A stretch of 64,000 nt of DNA, taken from the NCBI GenBank assembly GCA_963281155.1, contig CAUJLY010000006.1, positions 5,456,001-5,520,000 on the forward strand. The letters are read 5' to 3'. The notes below the pieces were generated by a model. The model did not search any database, was not told the origin of the DNA, and worked only from the letters and a program-made list of their open reading frames with translations. This document shows, in pieces, positions 37,501 to 49,200 of the stretch (positions are counted from its first letter, which is position 1; each line of letters starts with the position of its first letter). This DNA comes from Rhabditophanes sp. KR3021 (Eukaryota > Nematoda > Chromadorea > Rhabditida > Alloionematidae). Both the position numbers and the translations under genes were made by a program.

Positions 37501-40500
37501 TTGGAAACAATTTGAATGATCAAAGCCTATTAATATACAATACACTAGGTAAAACATAATAACAAAAGAACATATGATTCCTGAACTACATTATTTGGAA
37601 GTGGAAGAAGTGAAAAAGAAGTTAATAATCGTATTAATCACATTACTCATATATGTGCTTCCGTTTTTAAATTAAACCGTCTCATCTTATTATCTTGTTG
37701 AAGGTACTTAAAAAATGTTTTGTTTGTTTTTAAGTATTAACGAAACTTACAAAGTACATCCAAATAAACAGACATAGATACAGGTTCACGTATCCCATTA
37801 TCTGCGATACAGTCGTACTTTCCTCTATCGAGCCTAGTAGCTTTCATAATTCCCAATTCTCCGTCGCCATCGTTTTTAACTCTTAAACCCAATTCTAAAG
37901 TTCTGATTTTTTTGTCATTAAACAACCATTGATACGTTATGTTGTTTGGAGTTGCTTGAGCGATACAATTCCAATAAACCGATTCACCTTCAATGACGGT
38001 TTTGTTTTGTAAAATTGTATCAATGATGGGAGAACGTGACAATTCTAAACGCAGAGTTGAGCGAGAAGATCCTTCTAAGTTGACAGCAAGGCATTCATAA
38101 GTACCTTGATGATCGTGTCGAAGGCTAGAAAATGTTAAATTTGATGTGTCCGAAATTATTCGGTCATTCTGGAAAAAGATTTGAGACTATCATATCAATT
38201 ATGTTAAAGACGGTATAAGATGTTATTGCCTTCTGTTCATCACATTTAATTAATTAGGTTTGTTATTTATCATTTTAACTGGTTAACAAAAATACAATAC
38301 TTTTATAAGTTAACTTACTTTGAGCCAGGTTATTTCAGCTGGTGGCAGTGCTTGAACTTTACACTCGTAACTAAAAGGTTGGCCTATATTCATGAAATTA
38401 AATTCTCCTACGGCAGGTGAAGGTGAGATGATAAGAGGTTTATCTGTACAGACCAAGTATAAATTTAGAGGTTGTTTCGAAAAATGTACAATTTAAAATT
38501 GCATCTCAATTAAACTTACAGTGTACTATTAAGTGTATCTTTTCGCCTTCTTTTTTTTCACTCATGCCGTTGTTGCCATATTTTGTTACAATACACTGGT
38601 AAATTCCTTTGTCTTCATCGTTGATTGAGTGGATTGTTAATGATAGGTTTGATGCACGTCCAACTCTTCCTGGAATCATTTCAAATTATTTTAAACTATG
38701 CTGAACTTAAATGTATCTTTAATTATAAGTTGCGTGGCAGTTTAATTTTAATATGACTCTAGATGTTAACCTAATAATAATTAGTCATTCTCGCAAAAAA
38801 CATACATAAGTGTTTTTTCTAATTAACCATTTGCCGCATGAAAATTATTATTATTTAACGATGTTGCTTTAGGAGGAGGCGCGGATTTAAATATTATTTT
38901 GAATGTCCCTTACGTAATACATCATATTTAACATTCTCTTATTTTGATTAAGTTTAATACTTCAAATTACATGCCATACGGCACTACTAACTGAATTTAA
39001 AATAAGTACTAGGTTTGCTTTTTACTTTTCATTTGTATATTATTTCTTTTTGCAAACAAATTGTTAACAATTCCTATTTGGAAAAAGAAAAACATAGGTC
39101 TTGGAAACATACCAAAGTTTTTGCATAAAGTATAATTGTTAATTTATTAATATAGATATCACATTGCACTTATAAATCATTTTTTGACTAGGAATTCGAA
39201 TAAAAAATTAAAACTAATTAATTAGATTTTAGTTTAGTTTTGAATTTCGCGTTAATGGAATGTGAAGATATAATTTATTTAATTCTACCCAGTACATTGA
39301 AAATATATGTACGACTACAATTTTCCCAAATGCATGATGCAAATCACCTTCGATCAGTCTAGACTCTTAAAAAGCTGTCACTTAAAATGACAAATATTGT
39401 TAGCGCCAACAAGATAATTATCCTTTTTAGATTGGCGCCTGTTTGTGCTGATTATTTATAAAGCTTCAACTAACTAAACTTTGCCGTCAAGGTAGTATAT
39501 TACACCAAAAGAGATCGCCGTCGACTAACTTCTGGTACGTTGTCTACACATTAATCTACTCAATTCAACAAGGCAGCTCAACAAACGAAGACGCTATTTT
39601 TTAATAAATAGGGATTAAATCTTATTTGTTTTGTGACCAGCATCATAAGTTATCAGTATCATCAACATCCCATCTTCAAAAGATAACTACATTTGCATAT
39701 AGATCCATCTTTAAAAAACTCTCTCTGAAAAGAAACTAACAAAAATTTGTTTGTTGTTTCAAAGTTTGTCAAAGCTTGGGCCTCTGACTTCTGTTTGCCA
39801 TCAAATTTGTGATCACATTAAAACAAAGGTTCCGAACTAATTTGGCGATCTTGTCCTTTTTCCAAGCAATAGGAGATTAAAAAGTAACTTTTAGTCTATC
39901 GAGTCTAACCAAACAGAAGCCACTTTAATTTCTTGTTTGCTCGTGAATAGCAGGAAACCCATTTTATATTTTACCCAACTACGAAAATCACTTTATCAGC
40001 ATTTGAATGAGGTCATTCTTGGTATCAATTAAATTTTTTTCAAACTTTTTTACAGCAGTTCTATTAATATTATGCTGTATTACACCCACCATCTATTCCT
40101 ATTCAGATGTAACGGGCTGTTGTCAAAGATCCCAAGTTTCCGATTATTGTGTGGCGAAACTTTGTAACGTTAACAAACCACCTTATGACATTGAAGTTGA
40201 ATATCTTTTTGATGGAAAAAATAATTGTAAGATGTATTTAAATGATATTATTCAATGCTTAGCAGATGGAAGAGATAATACTGGTTGCTGCGAAAAAACG
40301 GCTGCTGATCCTGACGAGAGTGCATGTTTCGATATGTGTAAAGGAGAAGTAAATAATCTCTTGCCTTGGCCTAAGATTCAAGCCTGTCTAACTATTAACA
40401 TCCAGAGAATGTTTAAATGCTATGAAGATGGTCATGACAGAAGTCCATCACCGCCAAGAAATATCAACATAATCGAGAGAAAAGAAAAAGAAATTAAAGT

Positions 40501-42483
40501 GCAATGGAATGCTCCGAGTGTTAATGGGCGCACAGTAGGCAAGTATCTCGTAACTGTTTTCAACGTTGATGCCAAACAAATAGCTTTTTTCCGCGAAACT
40601 AGGCAAGAAGAAATTTCTATCACTGGCTTGATTCCAAATGCCGTTTACGAAGTACGGATAGTTGCAATTGGCAAGACACATAATCATAAATCACAAGCTT
40701 TAATTTCTCAACAATTCACTAATTCCGGAACTGCTCCAAAGGTTATACCTTATAACGATGATGTATATATACAATTAAAAGCTGACAGTATTGTTTTGGC
40801 TTGTAGAACTCAGAATGTAACTAACAATCTAGAACATGTCCAAGTTGAATGGAGAAAAAAAAATAAAAGAACAAAAAACTTTGATGTTATTCATGACAAA
40901 AGGTATACTGTAAATATTCACAAATCAAAAGAAAGAAATTACGAGTTTACAACTATTCTGACAATCAAAGACATCACTCCCTATGACTTTGGCATTTTCC
41001 GTTGTAGTGCTTCCAATGAATATGGGTCATCCTCATCAGAGTTAAGACTATCAGAAGCCCCTGCTATGGTTTATTCCACCTCGCCACCAGAAACAATTGT
41101 CGAATGCTGTCAAAGTATGGGAGTAGCTAAGCGTTGTTTGCCGCTATGTGGACAAAAAGAGTACATTAGTGACACTACTATTAACAGTGGCCCTCAATTA
41201 CCAATTAACTGTACAAGTGAAATTAGCAAAGTCACCGAATGTGCAATGGTCGGAGTCACTGATGCTAGTTGTTGTCTTGCTGCCAATATTCCCGACGTAT
41301 GTATGTATCTGTGCGATGAACGAAGAAAATCTCTAAACTATATGCCGATCGTTTGTTATGATTATTTAGAAAGCATAACCGTGTGTCGTGTTACAGCTGA
41401 TATTAAAAAGCCGTCTCAAATATCAAAGTTGAAAGTTATTTCATCCACTAAAGACACAACTAATTTAAGATGGAATATTGCATCACTGGCCGATTCTTAC
41501 CTTATTTATTGGAGAAAATCCCCACGTCGAGAATGGCAAATGAAATCAACATCCTCACTAGGTACAAAAATCGCAGGAGCAGATGAAATAGTTGTTATGG
41601 GAGTCAATAACTTTGGTTATTCTGCCCCAAGAAGATTAACATTGCAGGTCAATGAATGGGTCTAATATTTCAAGCATTCCAAGAATTTTTATCCAACGAA
41701 CAGTTTTTAAACTGAACAGGTGCTTATATTTTAACAAAAATAAATCATTCCAGGACAAATATAAAATGATTCATACTCAATCATATTACAATACGCGTCG
41801 TTTCAACTTGTCCAAGAAAATTGTAACTTGTCCAAGAAAATTGTAACTTGTAACTTAATATATTTATTATTTACGAATGTAATAATATGTTTTTCAAACG
41901 CTTAATTTTATATGAATTTCTTACACAAACACACCAATACTATTACTCAACAACTCTACTTAAAGAAAAGGGGTATCCAATTAAATCATTGATATAAGAC
42001 ATTCACAATTTTACCATAAATAATTGTAAACACATTTTATTACAACCATGACATGTCCTGCTTGATGCTAATTTCTATTTGTGATTAATACTATATTTGC
42101 AAAAGCTTTTCAATTAATTATTAATATCACCTCACTAAATTAAGTATTAAGTTGTATTTTTTCTACTATGTTTTTTGCTTTAAAGTGTGCATTCATTTTG
42201 CAAATAATAATTAAACTCAACTATTACTCATATACACTTATGTCCTTTTGGCATTCCTAATGACATATTTGGTATGGTAATTTAGTTTGGAAAATATAGA
42301 ATTCAATTTACCTTGCATAACTTCCAATGTATGACCGGAATCTTGAGTTCCGTGTGCACTAAAAATCAGCTTGTAATCCTTACGCCATTCGACAGTAAAT
42401 TGGTCGTCACTATCAGGAACCAGATTGACGTCACATTTCAAAGTCAATGGACGATGTTTTTGAACCCACGTTGTTTTCACCAT
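34575..42483 (-). CDS. Single-pass cell-adhesion receptor, Ig repeats plus FN3
   Basis: Five exons agree in phase: 42312-42483, 38520-38669, 38319-38443, 37751-38168 and 34575-36406 (898 aa as modelled). About five Ig domains are seen: VEWRKDYKLIF ... DKGIYQC; FSYECKVQALPPAEITWLK ... GTYECLAV; VYWNCIAQATPNNITYQWLF ... GKYDCIADNG; EIICDFDANPKVSKIIWTK; and LHIECDGFGSPPPLQYWLR ... GLYECVLSN. FN3 sequence follows (LKWTTGYDGG, IYWREKYD), then a TM near residues 648-672 and a 220-residue Ser/Gln-rich cytoplasmic tail. Ig modules are linked by the YKP hinge typical of nephrin, Sidestep and echinoid-like proteins; I cannot choose among them. The ATG at 42483 begins without a signal peptide, so a further 5' exon is likely (an acceptor-like ATGAG lies just upstream). 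The 3.6-kb first intron contains another gene. Confidence 0.82.
40007..41665 (+). CDS. IGDB-type secreted protein (DB, FN3, Ig, DB, FN3)
   Basis: A single uninterrupted frame of 552 codons starts at ATG 40007, eight bases after an acceptor-like TTTATCAG. A signal peptide (about residues 1-32) leads to DB module 1 (GCCQRSQVSDYC, CLADGRDNTGCC, CFDMCKGE). An FN3 domain follows (SPPRNINIIERKEKEIKVQW, YEVRIVAIGKTHNH). An Ig domain comes next (IVLACRTQ, VEWRKKN, FGIFRCSASNEYGSSSSEL). DB module 2 (VECCQSMGVAKRCLPLCG, CAMVGVTDASCC, DVCMYLCDERR) and a final FN3 (TTNLRWNIASLADSYLIYWRK) complete it. The DB cysteine module combined with Ig and FN3 is the IGDB family of nematodes; the function is unknown. 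No TM follows, so it is probably secreted. It is intronless in a window where nearly all genes have introns, and it lies inside the first intron of the minus-strand Ig/FN3 gene. A GTCAAT at its end could be a donor to an unseen exon. Confidence 0.9.
   Translation: MRSFLVSIKFFSNFFTAVLLILCCITPTIYSYSDVTGCCQRSQVSDYCVAKLCNVNKPPYDIEVEYLFDGKNNCKMYLNDIIQCLADGRDNTGCCEKTAADPDESACFDMCKGEVNNLLPWPKIQACLTINIQRMFKCYEDGHDRSPSPPRNINIIERKEKEIKVQWNAPSVNGRTVGKYLVTVFNVDAKQIAFFRETRQEEISITGLIPNAVYEVRIVAIGKTHNHKSQALISQQFTNSGTAPKVIPYNDDVYIQLKADSIVLACRTQNVTNNLEHVQVEWRKKNKRTKNFDVIHDKRYTVNIHKSKERNYEFTTILTIKDITPYDFGIFRCSASNEYGSSSSELRLSEAPAMVYSTSPPETIVECCQSMGVAKRCLPLCGQKEYISDTTINSGPQLPINCTSEISKVTECAMVGVTDASCCLAANIPDVCMYLCDERRKSLNYMPIVCYDYLESITVCRVTADIKKPSQISKLKVISSTKDTTNLRWNIASLADSYLIYWRKSPRREWQMKSTSSLGTKIAGADEIVVMGVNNFGYSAPRRLTLQVNEWV
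41805..41848. repeat. 20-bp direct repeat, two copies plus a partial third
   Basis: The unit AACTTGTCCAAGAAAATTGT occurs at 41805-41824 and again exactly at 41825-41844, followed by AACTTGTAAC. It lies in the 3' flank of the IGDB gene and looks like a recent slippage duplication. Confidence 0.85.
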
Positions 42484-43204
42484 GACTCATTAATTTTGTG
42501 ATATAACAAATATTTTTATGCAAATTAATATTTCGTTATTAAATAGGGAGTAGAAATGTTTGCGGATACTTGAGTAGAAATTAAGCAAACTATTGGCACT
42601 CAGTACAATAAATATTTCTAAATACAAGGGCTAAGACAGGTCAACACAAAGCAGATCTGTTTTTAATATACAAAAAGCGTTATCTTTTGCCATTACTTTA
42701 CACTGAAATTGTCAAAAGACTTTTACTTAAAATGTAATGAATGACAAGAACATTTATTATTATACTTTTGCCAGATCTTTTGATAAACTGTTTTAATTGA
42801 TATAAAGAAACAATAAAATGATAGCATAAATTATTTATAATGGATAAAATATATTATTTCGAAAAGTCTACTTTGCATAAAAAATATTTGATATGAATTC
42901 TCCACAAATATTTGAAATAGTAAACGACTGATAAACACTCAAAATCAAATTTCCTGAATTCAACTATTTTATGCTACAATGTGGATAAAGAATATAAATT
43001 GAATTTGTATCCTAATAAATATGACAATATCCAATTTTCTTTCTCTTTGATAACTTTTATGTTTATTTGTAAATCTCAATTTAAAATAACTTTTATTTAT
43101 TTGCTAAAAAACTTTTCAACAAACGATTAATGATTAATATAAGGTGAGGTTAATTTATGGAAGGATTGTATGTAGCATTAAAAATGTAAGAAAATATGCA
43201 TTTT
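42484..43204. other. Intergenic region between two minus-strand genes
   Basis: About 720 bp between the first recognised exon of the Ig/FN3 gene and the stop of the SZT2 homologue. I looked for a minus-strand signal-peptide exon here. The best ATG (near 42751, reading MFLSFITF) runs into a stop before any donor. None is supported. Confidence 0.4.
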
Positions 43205-46200
43205 TCAATGTTTGATATTTGTTAAAAACGAAGACCCGATATAGTATCTGTTGCTAGACACTTTCCAATGATACTGCATTACCACATTGATAGCCTCGTC
43301 GCATACGCATTTAATTTCCGAAATGGCAGCTTTATCCTTCTGACGGTATTTGTTATATTTTGGGATATCTTTGAAAGCAACATATACTTTAAGTTTGTAT
43401 TCTGGACTGAGATAAAAGATCATGGCAAGATTTTCATTATTTCGGCTAATTATAAATAAATATTCTCCGTTGTTTTCAAAGTAGATTGAATGAGTGTCGT
43501 CAAATTGCTGAAGAGCAAAGTTCATGAAGTTTTCAAAATTAATTAATCTTAAAAGCCTGCTCATATCACAATTTGTATTATTTTCATCTTCCACATCAAA
43601 CTTTTCTAAAATATCAAACAATTCAACAAGATCATCTGGCGGCATCTTTTTGTATACAATTTCTCCGAGAGTAATTGGAGGTAAGGGATCTGTGGGTGCT
43701 CGTCTTGGCCCGTTCTCAATGTTGGTATCATTTCTAGTTCTCCTCCTTTTGCGATCCATTTTATTTCTGGTTCGAGTTGCCAAATCCCACATTCTATTTT
43801 TACGTAATCCAAACTCAGACAAGCCTATTTCCTGTTTCAACAACTCAACTATCTTAATTGCTCTTTTTTCAAGTGCTTCTTGCAGCACCTTCTGATCAGG
43901 TTGTAAATGGTGAATATAAGCAGCATTTTCACGAGGAACAATAACTATCTTTTGTTTTTCCTTTGTAGTAATGGAATTGATATCTAATGTTTCATCTTCC
44001 TCATTGATGTCATTTTCATACGATTTGTATTTAACTCTAGAATCACTTAAGTTGAGCAACTTTTTTGCAGCAAATATGTTAGTATTGTTACACGTATTTG
44101 GATCTATTCTCTCATTATCGTTATAAATACGAATATCATTTTGCGCAAGTAATAATGGGGGTATTCTTTGCTCATTTTCATGTTCAAAATGCCTGTATGC
44201 TTCAGATGTGTATGATCTAGATCTTGGACGAAGTTGAATTGCTTTGCTTACTTGTTTTTCGCTATAACTTTTCATTCTTATTAATTCAGGCCTAGTGTTT
44301 CTGCTCGATAGCATGTCAAAATTATTATAATCTACTTGAAGTAGTTGCTCTTGATAATTGCGATAGTCATAGTCATTATTAAATTCAAAACTATTATCTT
44401 CTTCAAATTCTTGTTCATCTTCGATATTTAGGTCTAATTCCATTTCTTCCTCATCAATATTCAATTCTTCATTATCTTCATCTGATGAAACAACATTTTC
44501 ATTAAAACAATACAGATTATGGTACTCGTAAGAATTTAGAGCATCATATTCTATTCTTCGATTTCGCCCTCTAATTTCAATATATTCCAAATCAATTTGA
44601 TCTTTGTTTTTCTTATCAGCATTTTCTTCACTTTCATTTTTTACAAACATCCCATCTTCATTTCTAATCTTATTTTTTGTTTCTGATTTGGGAGGGTCCT
44701 TTCTTATAGGTGTAATTCGAATCTCACTATTATTGCTGACAGGTTTTGGGGTAATATGAATTTGAGACGGGGTTACAAATATTAATTCCGAACCATAATT
44801 ATCCAGAACGGGCTCTTCAGGTTCTTCCTCACTCTCATCTTCAACTATTATTTCTTCTGGTAGGTCAAAGGTGACAGTGGAAACCCAGTGCTTTTCTACA
44901 TCAATGGTATCAGGCGCATTAATCTCAAATTCTTCCAAAATAGGAAATATTTCACTTTTGGAAATTAACATGATATAGACCTTCAAATTAAGCTGATTAG
45001 ATCTGTAAGGTTTAACGGGTACTTTGAATAAAATCTTTACATACTTACACTTATGGTAGCATAACTCAATTTCTTCTTCTTGAACAAGCATACAATCACC
45101 ATTTTGAAGTACAAATACATTTGAATCTTTATTTGTTTTATGATGATCTATTATAAGATTCCAAACTTTAGTTGCTTCGATTTTCATATTTTTGTTTTCA
45201 TAAATAGCTTCATACACACAATTTCTTGAACATGGAGGACGATATTCATAGTATTTCAGGAAATTATGCAAATACAAATGTGTGCTGTAATCGTCTGGAA
45301 ATATTAAATCATTTCTGTGAATCAAATGTTTATCTGCAACACGCAAATGGAAATCGTATGTAAATGAATGGACATGTGACTTTCTGATTAAGTCGATTTT
45401 AATTTCCTCAAGTAACTTTGCGTTTTCAACATTTTCGAAGACTGCAGCCTTTCGCATTACATTTGAGGCTTGATGGGTGGGCTTAATGTTTTCCTCACAA
45501 CTCCACATATAGATATAAAAACAAAAGTACGGCTTTCGGAAGAACACATTTGCCATAAACATTCCTGCTGCGCACGTTTTTGTTAGCCAAATATTTGGTG
45601 AGAAAGGTTTGCTCGGATCGTATTGAGAGTCACAAAAATTTCGTAGTTGACTTTCTTCGCAAACATACTTAAAACGCAAATCCGACCAACCTAACGAAAG
45701 CAAATAGGTTCTATACTCATTTTGCCAAATCGTATTGAAGCTTATAAATATGCTTTTCATTTGTGCTTTGTCGAGGAGCGGTTTTATCTTCAACTGAAGT
45801 ATTTGCCATGCCTCTAAATGATCGGATTTCGGCAATTTTTGAACGCCAGCTTTCAAACATTAACATTGGTGAATACACAAAATGAACCTGTTTAAAAGCT
45901 TGAAGTGCTTCTTTAAACAAATTTTCCTCAAATTCCACATTGCCTTCTTTAACATCGGAATAAAATTTTTGAAGTTTAAATCTGTGCAACAATTCATGGG
46001 AAATATCAGCTCTAAGTTTCCGATACTGATCATATTGATTCTCAGCAAAGGCATTTGATGGAGCTAATCTTATTTCAGGGCTATCTCTAAACATTCGGAA
46101 AATATGTTTACCATATGAGGATGGATAAGATGAATAATCAGGAATCTCAAGCAATGAAGGAGGATAATCCAAATCCATTAACGCATCTGGATTTTTGTTT

Positions 46201-49200
46201 ATAAATACATCATAAACATCAGAATAATCTTTTTTAGGAACCATTGGAGATAAATGATAGATTCCTAACTTTTGCAAATGTATAACTTTAAACATCTTTG
46301 ATTTGGCGTTGTGCCATTGAATTGTTCTAACAAATGATTGTTTTAAAGAGATACACAGATCTGGACTTATATTGTAAGTGTACAGAATAATTTTCAAACC
46401 ACGTATTACAATCAACAACATATGCTGCCTTGGGACAAATGGATCTAACCCAACTAGATACTGCATATCCCTGAGTGCTTGATTTGACTTGGAAGAGGAA
46501 TGAATTCTTCGTGTAATAGAACCTTTTGAATTTCTAGAGCATTTGACAATATCTTTCTGCAATTTGTAATTAAACAAGATGCTAACATGTGATACGACAT
46601 TTTCATTGCCTCGTTCAATTTGCCCATGGTCAAATCTTTTATAAATAGGCTTAACATCTTCATTGAGCAAAACTTTTAGTTTACCAGGGACTAAATTTCC
46701 TTTTGATAATGTATTAATAGATTGACAATGGATAAAATCATTTTGTGGCATTGCTTCTAAAACTTTTTCTTCCAATACTTTATGTGTACTATCAATCACA
46801 ATTTTTGAGTCTATGTCCATTTCTGTTCGTTGATAGCACTTGGAATAATTGTCTCGTATAGGCTGATCATCTATGTAATCAAACCATTCCAATAAATTTT
46901 GCATAAACAAGGGATTTAAATATTCAATGTTAGTTGGAGCATTATCGGTTTCATTCTCCACAACTTCCTCAATATTTCCAACAGCACTTCTTGCAAATGT
47001 CCCACTAGCTTCATGAGTTCCCAAAATTGTTTCAATTATTCTGCGCCCAGACGGCATTGTTTTGCTACGTTGTCCTCTGAATGCAACAGGTTCATCTCTA
47101 TCAGTCGAGCTTCTCTTTGAACTTCCTGGGTTTATTGTAGATGAACGTCTAATGTGAAAGGATGAACTTGCATCATCTGAGTTTGAATGTTCTCTATTTT
47201 CAGCAATCGGAGGTTCTGCTTCAACCGCAACATCGGAACCATTTTCATAAAATGTTGTAGGGTTGTTTATTGTGACTGGTTCATAATATATCGATAAATC
47301 TATTTCTTCCTCACTATACAAGTTTAGGAGTGTAAGTGGATCTATTAAAGAGCCACTAACATAGTATGAATCGGATGCTGATCTTTTTCTAATAAAGGGA
47401 GAATAATCGTCCACGATTGACTCATTAACTCCAGGGATTTGTTGGAGTTTATATGTAGGTAATGTGCTATAGCCGGAAACGTGTTTTTGTCTGACAGGAG
47501 GTAAAATACAAGCGGTGGAAGAATAATTTGAAGAAAATGGAGTCTTTTCTAACAAAGTATTATTTTCAAAGCAGGATCTTGATAACACAGAATATTCAGT
47601 ATAAATATCATTAATTGATTGTTGAACAACATTGTTCATTTTTCTTCGAAACTCTTTAATATTAATGTTACCAGTTTCCCAAATATTAAATTGCAATACT
47701 ACAATTTGTGCCCCGTTTTCCGGACTAATTTCTTCAATAATGCTGTTGCTTATTTCACTGTCAGCTCTAAGATTAATTTTGGCTTTGATAGAATCTAAAT
47801 TTTCTGTTAACAATTCTCTTATGTGATAATTGACTTCTTGCTTTGCCAAATCATTTAAAGTAAGTGATTTCTTTGTTTCTGCTTTAATGAATTTAAACTC
47901 AATTGCTGCGATGCCTAATTCAGATTTTTCCTCATTATAAGCTTTTGCGTAAAGATAGAAATTGGAAACGATTCTTGCAAAGTCTTCATTAGAATCATAT
48001 ATATTGGGACAACTTTTGAAAGCTTTTACATTTGAACAAGATTTACTTATATTTTCCCCTTTTAATACTTCAAAGTCATATGCAAATTCATATAAAGACA
48101 AATTTTCATATTTAGGTATTGCCAAGAAGTTTCTCATATGCTGATCCAAATAGTGCCTAAATGCATTAATTACAGAATATAATTCCTTTGGAATTGCACA
48201 TGTAAATTTGTATGTTGGCAAGGTATGATCTTTTTGTATGAAATGTATATCTTCTGGAATCAAACCAATATAATTTGGATTAATTTTCATTACTCTAACA
48301 AATTCATTTAAAGTAGCTTTTTCTAGATCCTCATTTATCTTTTCTACCAAGTCTTGGGCGACATGTGGAGCTGGGGGATCAATTCCATAAAACGACAATA
48401 AAATTGAATTTCGAATGTTGTTTTTTCCACTATGAATAATATCTGGTCTAAATTTTTCATATTCTAATTTAATGTGATCAGACATGATAAGTTTTAACAA
48501 GCAGATATTACCATTAGGCTGCCGAAAAATAAATATTTTTGAATTGTCACTTTTTAAATCTTTAAGCGAATCACATATAGAGTTCACCCCACATCTAAAA
48601 TCATTTAAGCGTGTTCCACTTTGCGTTTTTGACCTTCTAAGTCGATTGTTGACGTAAAAATAATGATACCAAACAACATCCAATGCATAAGTTCCTATTT
48701 TCGGTTGATTGAAATATTCTAAAGAGTAATCTTTATAAGTTAACAGCCGTGTATCAACTATTCTTGTTTCATACATTTGTTCCAGTAAAGCTCCTTGACT
48801 AGCAATGTACAGCTTTTCTTTTACTGCTATTTTAGCTTTTTCAAAAACATCATTATGTCTGTTGGAGCATCTTTGCAACAAATGATAACTAATTTGATTG
48901 TTCTTGAATAGGACCATAATCCAGAAATTTGTATCGACCATATTTGTTGACGGGTCTGTGTATTCCTGTCTAAGTTGGGATGATAGTGTGTTTTCCAAAT
49001 CTAATATTGGTTTGTCGATGATAAGAGAATCGCAATCTGTTGGTTTGATTGGTTCACTGTAGCATTGAATACTTGCTTCTCTAGTTGCTTCAGATTCTGA
49101 TAGAAGGCTTTCATTATCTGAATGATACAGAGAATACCCTTCTTTGAACAAATTTTTGAATCTTTCCTTGTTTGCAATTTCACAACAATAAAATACTAAT

